Shown here: one piece after another, positions 57,960 to 64,000 of the stretch
Layout: every line of letters begins with the position of its first letter
Numbering within the stretch: the first letter of the stretch is position 1
Assembly (NCBI RefSeq): GCF_963678635.1
Contig: NC_087066.1
Span: 51,143,581 to 51,207,580 of the forward strand
Direction of reading: 5' to 3'
Source of the DNA: Symsagittifera roscoffensis
Lineage: Eukaryota; Xenacoelomorpha; Acoela; Convolutidae
Length of the DNA stretch: 64,000 bases
Made by a program: the position numbers and the translations under genes
Notes under the pieces: generated by a model
Told to the model about the DNA's origin: nothing
Database searches by the model: none
Seen by the model: the letters and a program-made list of their open reading frames with translations, nothing else

Positions 57960-59700
57960 AATGGATTCGAACAAAAATGGATTAGGATCGATTTTAGTAT
58001 GAAAAAAGTACGAAGACTAAGTTAAAAAAATAAAGATTAATTTGGATCGATTTAAAATCGATTTAAATTGATCGTAATTCCCAGCTACAAAAATTAATCC
58101 AAATCAATTTTAAATCAATTTGAATCCATTTTTTCCAGTCTTTGTTTGTTTTTGTTTTTAAGGTAATTAAAACGGATTTAAATCGATTCAAAATCATTTT
58201 TTTTATTCGAGTTTCATTGGTTTCAAATTTTTATTGCATTTACTCATTGCCAATCGTTTTTCCTTTCACATCCATGGCGTATTGTAGCATAAAAAAGACA
58301 AAATAACAAGACTAAAATGTCAATTAAATTTTATGATTTCCTTGCATAGTTTGAGTTCAAAAACTGATCTCTATTGATCCTTTTCCTGATTCGTTTCATA
58401 AGTTTTTGCTCAAAATCTGATTTAAGTTCATGATTTTCTATGTTTTAATTGCGTTTTATTGAGATCAGATTGTTTTTATTCTGACCCTTTTCTTGTTTGT
58501 TACACAGAATTTTGCCCACAATCTGAATTACACTGATTTTCTATGATTTCAATGCATATTTTCGAGCTTATGTGTTTTTTTCCAAAAACCAAAAATTAAA
58601 AATTTAATTTTCCTGATGAGTGTTTTTTTGCCATGCTAGCAAAAATATTGTTTTTAGTGAGTCTGAAAATCCTTCCAAATTGATTTAAATCGAATTTTAA
58701 GACACTAAAATTGTTCAACAAATCGATATAAAATGGATTTAAATGAGATTCCGATGGATTTTAGTGAGTTTCGGATGCGTTTTAGTGATTCGGAAAATCA
58801 TTCCAAAACGATTCAAATCGATTTTTTAGACGTTTGTTTAAAATTCTACAAATTTCAATATCGAACAAAGATTGATATAAATTGTTTTAAAATCCATTTA
58901 AGTTCGTAAAATGTACATTGTTAATCGATTTGGTTCGAATTAAAACCGATTTAAAATCAATTTAAAACGATCTGAAACCATTTTGTCGGTGCGGGTTTCC
59001 AATTGTTGAGTGTTCATTTCCGTTTTTGTTCAGTTGAGTTAGTTCCCGCACTCAGTAAAAAGAGAAATAATCGATTATATTTTAATTATAATCGTACTTT
59101 TAGCAAACTTATAATTAATTTTAAGCGCCAATTTTAGATTTTTAAACGATTTGTAATCCATTATAATGATAATATTTTGGTCAAATTTTAATAAATCATA
59201 ATTAATTATAATTGATTGTATTTTTCCGAAAATCTCTGATAATTTTTTATAATAGATTACCATCCCTTTTTCTGCCAAAATATTATCTTACAAAAAAAAT
59301 TAATTATAATGGGTTAACTATTCTGCATGAAAACAGAGTAAAAATTAAATTAAATTTAAGTTTAAACTGTAAGTACGAAACAACAGTTTTTTTTTTAGTT
59401 CGGTAGCCAACTGAAAAATACACAAAACGAAACAAAAAAAACGGATTGAAGCGATGACTTTAGTTGAGTAACCAACTGAAAAGCACTTAAAACAAAAAAA
59501 ATAAAACGAATTGAAGCGATGACGTTTGTTGAACAAAAATGTATTATAATCCATTGTAATGGATTATAATTTATTAAAAATTGACGAAAATGTTTTTCAA
59601 AAAAATCAATTATAATCGATTAAATTCGATTATAATGTGTTTTATTGTTTCGAAAATAGTAACCTTATAATCCCTTTTTAATCGATTAAAAACAATTCTT
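57960..59700. repeat. Region rich in ATCGATTTAAAT and AATCGATTATAAT motifs
   Basis: Two sub-regions, 57960-59000 (GATTTAAATCGATTT-like words) and 59050-59700 (TTATAATCGATTATAAT-like words), contain dozens of self-complementary AT-rich words around ATCGAT or AATTATAA. No gene. The repeat has no fixed period. Confidence 0.6.
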
Positions 59701-59703
59701 TTT

Positions 59704-60338
59704 TTGAAAATTATGGAGGCTGACAAAAAAATTCCTTATATTCTATCATTTTCTCTTTTTTCTGAGTGCGAGTTTCTTGATTCTTCATCCAGAAGCAACA
59801 ATCTTTATGATAAGTTCTACCTGGTTTCCCTTTCGAGTCGCAGAATTCACAGTGGAGGGTACATGAAATTTGATATTGACCCCATGCAAGTCATAAACAC
59901 CTTCCATTATGCGATCGTAAGACCAAGCTCTTAGAAAATCTTCTTGGGCTTCATTTTGTAGGATCAGTTCAAGAGAGGCATTGCCAGCATGCACTTTACT
60001 TCCGTCTTCTAGTGTGAGAGTTTCATGGTTTATAATGGGGTTGTGCTAGTTTTTTTCTGGTACAAAAGTTTTGTTTTCCTGTCATCACTTATTCAAAGTA
60101 AGTTCGCAACTTTCGCTTTAAGTTTGAGAGGGTAGAGATCACAGTAAGGTTCCTGTTGGGAAAACATTTTCCGCCTCAATTTCAGACTTGTTAATTTAGC
60201 TTTGATAAGGTGGGTTTCGGATTCAGGGGGTGCAATAACGGTCAATGAGGATAAGTTTCTGCCATCAGCTCTTTCCGTGTTTGTTATTTTGTTTTGGAGT
60301 TCTTGCGTAAACTTGTCTAAATTTCCGTTCGGACACAC
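59704..60338 (-). pseudogene. Possible LINE ORF1-like remnant
   Basis: Two minus ORFs with balanced composition: 60093-60338 (GNLDKFTQELQNKITNTERA, LTSLKLRRKMF) and 59785-59994 (QNEAQEDFLRAWSYDRIMEG). They lie upstream of the RT remnant on the same strand, where an ORF1 or linker would sit. No domain recognised; assignment rests on position and composition. Confidence 0.3.
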
Positions 60339-60795
60339 AGCGTTAGCCTTATTTAGGTTTTACAGGGATGAAACGTTTTCTCGGCTAAGACCGGGAACTG
60401 TTTTTATGATCTGAATTAGTTTTGTTTGGTTTTTTTTTCTCTTCATGTTGGTTTCCCATAGTGTACGTAAAACAGTTTTTAATGGTGGTGGGCTTACTTT
60501 CATCTGAACTCGTCATAAATGCATTTAGTCATTAATGTAGTCATTTTCATATTAATATTGTCATTTAGTCATCAAGTATACAGTGCTGATTTAAATTAAC
60601 AGGACAAAACGCGTTAAACTTGAAAATTAAAACCCGTTTTTCTCAAATTGGGGTGAGCTTAGGTCAAAATTATGAGGACACAACTGGCTTAAAATTTTAG
60701 CAGAATTAATATGGTGTAATTTGTTTTGCGAAATTCGGGCCCAAAATTTTACCCAAAAAATGGGTCAATTTGGCTTTTCTTAGTTAATCAAAAAT

Positions 60796-61095
60796 TACGC
60801 CGAAAATACCCAGTCGGATCACAGACATAATTATATCAAAGTGAGCCCCTTACGCAGCCCAACAAACCTTAAGAAGGGTATGATCTCCAAAATATTGTAT
60901 AAGTTAATTTGTTTTTGTTTGATAGACAAAAAAGGTCGTTTTTACTATATAAAATACCAACTTTTTATTGAAAAACAATTTTTAAACAATTTGCAATTTT
61001 TTTGGAGAAAATACCTTTCATAGAGTTTGTTGGGCTGCGTAAGGGGCTCACTTTGATATAATTATGTATGTGATCGACTGGGTATTTTCAGCGTA
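60796..61095. mobile_element. 300-bp foldback element, ~98-bp arms
   Basis: Arms 60796-60893 and 60998-61095 are near-perfect reverse complements. Both contain ATAATTATATCAAAGTGAGC and CCCTTACGCAGCCCAACAAA. About a dozen mismatches, mostly at the inner end, and a loop of about 100 nt. No coding capacity. No obvious target duplication. Confidence 0.9.
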
Positions 61096-62300
61096 GATCA
61101 TTCAGTAAAAATTTATCGTAAATCACGGCAAAGCCCTGAATGTTCCGACTGCATTTTATTTAAAGTCAATCAAAATGTCTGTTGGATGAAAAGATAACAA
61201 AAATTTTGAAAAAAAAAATTGAAAGTTGTTTCCCCTTTTTTCCTATATTTATACCTCACACGCAAGTGTAAACTACAATAAAATTTTGACAGAATTTCAA
61301 ATATCAGCTGAGAGAAATTGAAAAAAAAGACACTAAATCAAGAAAGATTGATCTAAATCGATATAAAATGGATTTAGAAATATTACAATTTTTTTTGTTT
61401 AGTAAAAACGTCCTATCAAATTGTTAAACTAAAACTATAAAATGCTACAAAAATGAAGACTTTTTACGGTAATTCATTCAATTCAACGCTTAATTTTTAA
61501 GAGAAATTCTTCCCTTTTAATTTTTGACACTATTGAATTCTCAATTTCTGAGTTTTTTATTTATGCTTAATGAATATACATTCATGTAATTTTTTAGAAG
61601 AAACTTAGTTTTTGAGTGTGTTTTTTTTCCATAAGAACCAAGTACCACAAAAATTTATAGTTTTGTGCCGAAATATACATCATTCTGAAGCCTTTATGGT
61701 TGTATATGGTCTGAGCTCGAATCCACATGAAAATTTCTACTCTTGTAGAATGAAGTTAATTGAATTATCTGCAATTATACAATCGGCCATCAGTAGCAAA
61801 TATCCCAAAAATGCCTAATTCTGACCACGTTTTTCAAATAATCATTACTAATTCTTAAGACTAATTTCAACCTCTCGCCGTTGGAAGTTTGTTCAAATAT
61901 TTAAAATATAAAAACTACAATTTTTTGAAATTTTTATGTTTTTTCGCGCTTTATTCGTGTTGAAAATGAACGAATGTTTGAAGGAAAAGATAGAAAAAAC
62001 TTAAGCAATATGATAAAGTTATGATTTCAAACACCACTTAAACTCCTAATATTACACAAGTATGTTTATCAAATTATAATGACGCGATTATTTTGTCTAA
62101 GCGGCTCTCAAAAAGCGAATTACCTTTTGGTGTGAGCTAAAAATGCACGTGAACGATTTATACCGGTTGAAACAAAGATTTGATTATGTTTTTATGATTG
62201 TAATAGCTGTGCGTAGCTTACCATACTAGCAAATTCTCAAGCAAAACCACAACCAACACAACTCAGTCATAAATCAAATAAAAAAAGTAAAAAACACCAC
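61096..62300. other. Gene-free interval upstream of the terminal gene
   Basis: AT-rich; the ORF at 61612-61818 is unsupported. No promoter element is certain; a TTTATATG word at 62308-62315 lies about 55 nt before the start codon of the next gene. Confidence 0.45.
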
Positions 62301-62366
62301 AAAATACTTTATATGCTGTTTCGTCGTGCAATTGAATGATTTTTTTAAAATTCGTAGTTCACAAAA

Positions 62367-64000
62367 ATGTCAGAAACTGAAAACGGTGAAATTGCAGACA
62401 AAAACGGTGCCGAAAACGATGAGGTTGAAAACGAAGATGCGGAGAAGGGATCGGTTACCGGAAGAGATGACGATGACAACGAATCGACAAAAGCCGAAGA
62501 CGCGCAGTCAACTTCGGCGAACAACGAGGAGGGAAACGAACGAGAAAAAACGGTCGAGGGACGAGGTTAGTCGAAACTTACTTCAAAAAACTTTGAACTT
62601 TTTTGAGAATTTTGTAAATTTAGCGATAGCCTGCGTCTAGGTAAAAGTTTTCAAGGGTAGACGAAATAAATTGTTCACATATGCAACTCAAATCATGGCG
62701 TCTCTTTGACTTTCTGATCTTTCTGATTTCTAAATAAAACGTTATCAAATTATTGTTTTCTAATAAAATAGTTTTGTTTGTTAAGAATATTATTGTTTTT
62801 ACTAATTGTTAAAGGTTTGATAACCGAGTTTATTTTTTAGAAACTCCAAAAGATTCAAAAAGCCGAGACTCTACGCGACCCAACACAGGTGCCAAGTCGC
62901 GTGTTTCCAACGCATCTAGAGGTTCCAAGAGACCAGAAACAAAGAGCACAAAAAAAGACAGAGATGGAGGTGGTTCGAATCCCGCTAGTCGCCAGTCTAC
63001 TAGAGACAGCAGAATAGCGAGTGGCACTAAAAAAGAGGTCGAGGCGGATGGAGTTTCTGAGATGACAGTGCCGAAGACACCTCCTCCCGGCGAAACGGAG
63101 GGCGGAAATGGTGGTGAGCTTTCCATTGTAATACAAAAAGTCATTCAAAAATCTGAAAACTTTTTTCGAAATCCTGAGAAACTGCCAATGTGTCCAGGTG
63201 AAGTTGCCAAAACATATTCTTGAATTAAGGCTTTCTTTTTGAGATAGTCATATCGTATATTCCGCTATGACTATCTCAAAGGTTTGATGTACTTTGCGGT
63301 ACATACCATGGCAATGGTATTGCGTTAGGGTGAATCCTCACTTGACTTCTAGCTCCAGGTCTACCGTAACCTGACCAATTTCGACTGCAATAGTAGTTTC
63401 ACGTGAAAGTTCTAGTCGCGAAAAAAATGAGCTTCGGTCAACAACAAAAAAAAATTTGGTCTCGAATGAGGAGAATTGAGAGAAACGGACTATTTTTAGA
63501 AAGGCTGGATAGCCTTTCATAGATTCTCAGCGAATCGCAGAAACTACAATTCATCAATTATTATGATTACCAATTTGACAAAATTACCAAAATTACTGTT
63601 TGTTTGTGGCATAATTAATCCTGATCAAAATTATTCTGAACTGAGTAGAGCTGATCGAAATGAAATCGAAGGGCATAGCGGACATTCAGAAGCAGTATTC
63701 TTACGATATATTTAACTGAGCTTTAAAAAGATGCTATATTAGTTTTGAGTTTGGAAAAAAAATTCTAAGATAAATTAGCTAAAAAACTGTACATACTATT
63801 TTATAGAAAATACTACAGTGGCTGGGATAAAAGTGATGCTGAATTCAGTTTTTCAGTCCGAACATGTCTCAATTTTTTCTGAAAAAATTTTATATAAACA
63901 AATATTTTGCTTTCAGATGTTCTAGACGACAACAAACTCGATGATTCATCCGAAGACCAAAATGGCAACATTAAACAAGCGGAGGGGGAAATTCCGAATG
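62367..64000 (+). CDS. Disordered charged protein, 5' exons, continues past window
   Basis: Three exons are supported by phase-1 junctions: 62367-62565 (donor GTTAGT), 62841-63113 (acceptor TATTTTTTAG, donor GTGAGC) and 63917 onward (acceptor TTGCTTTCAG), open to the window edge. The start ACAAAAATGTC is a good context. Exon 1 is very acidic (MSETENGEIADKNGAENDEV, GRDDDDNE). Exon 2 is basic and Ser/Arg/Lys/Thr-rich (SKSRDSTRPNTGAKSRVSNA) with a PKTPPPGE segment. Exon 3 is acidic again (DVLDDNKLDDSSEDQNGNI). No domain, signal peptide or membrane segment in the visible ~185 residues. GC content is visibly higher than in surrounding DNA. Probably the disordered N-terminus of a larger cellular protein; function unknown. 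Confidence 0.8.
63238..63280. repeat. Perfect 15-bp hairpin in intron 2
   Basis: TTTGAGATAGTCATA (63238-63252) and TATGACTATCTCAAA (63266-63280) are exact reverse complements around a 13-nt loop. It lies within the 803-nt second intron of the terminal gene. Confidence 0.85.

Noticed and set aside
1-64000. CRISPR arrays, rRNA, bacterial operons, integrons
   Set aside because: No spaced identical repeats with unique spacers of CRISPR size, no rRNA signature, and the gene structure is eukaryotic.

Overview
This is an AT-rich eukaryotic window, almost certainly from an invertebrate animal. Introns are short and phase-consistent, with GT...TTTAG or TTTCAG borders. There are Ty3/Gypsy-type and non-LTR retroelements, hAT-like MITEs, minisatellites and long gene-poor stretches, and no bacterial gene organisation. 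The clade cannot be fixed from the sequence alone. Only two loci look like ordinary cellular genes: a small repeat-bearing membrane protein (13705-14019, minus) and the 5' part of a disordered, charged protein that runs off the right edge (62367-64000, plus). Most of the rest is mobile or repetitive DNA.

Left part (1-14.7 kb). A 466-bp inverted-repeat MITE with a 9-bp target duplication is followed by a TTTA microsatellite. Next comes a plus-strand cluster: a ubiquitin-specific-protease-like protein with C-terminal basic repeats, an exonuclease-endonuclease-phosphatase (EEP) endonuclease, and a multi-exon RPA-like single-strand DNA-binding protein with a zinc ribbon. Protease and endonuclease lie in one reading frame, joined through a phase-0 intron and separated only by one TAG, so they look like one former polyprotein. 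The combination recalls the accessory proteins of Helitron/Helentron transposons, but no Rep or helicase lies in the window. A 21-unit palindromic minisatellite and further short repeats follow.

Middle part (14.75-44.3 kb). A very large LTR retroelement sits on the minus strand at 14752-32965. It is 18.2 kb long, with 409-bp LTRs (TG...CA) and a CTGT target duplication. Reading on the minus strand the order is: 5' LTR, primer-binding-site candidate, 1.7-kb leader, gag with a CCHC knuckle, reverse transcriptase, RNase H, integrase, accessory ORF A, an envelope-like glycoprotein, accessory ORF B, degenerate ORF C, 3' LTR. Gag, RT and env carry stops and frameshifts. Integrase and the 364-aa ORF B are open. 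The 5' end of the element, with 1.4 kb of flanking DNA, is tandemly triplicated (28858-44275). The junctions show microhomology, and shared mutations indicate that copy 3 split off first.

Right part (44.3-64 kb). This contains a 5'-truncated LINE fragment and several copies of a hAT-like MITE family. Three direct repeats of 2.2-2.8 kb carry the decayed 3' end of a second LINE, whose RT remnant lies just beyond them. There is also a ClaI-motif-rich AT region, two strong hairpin/foldback elements, and the start of the disordered-protein gene.
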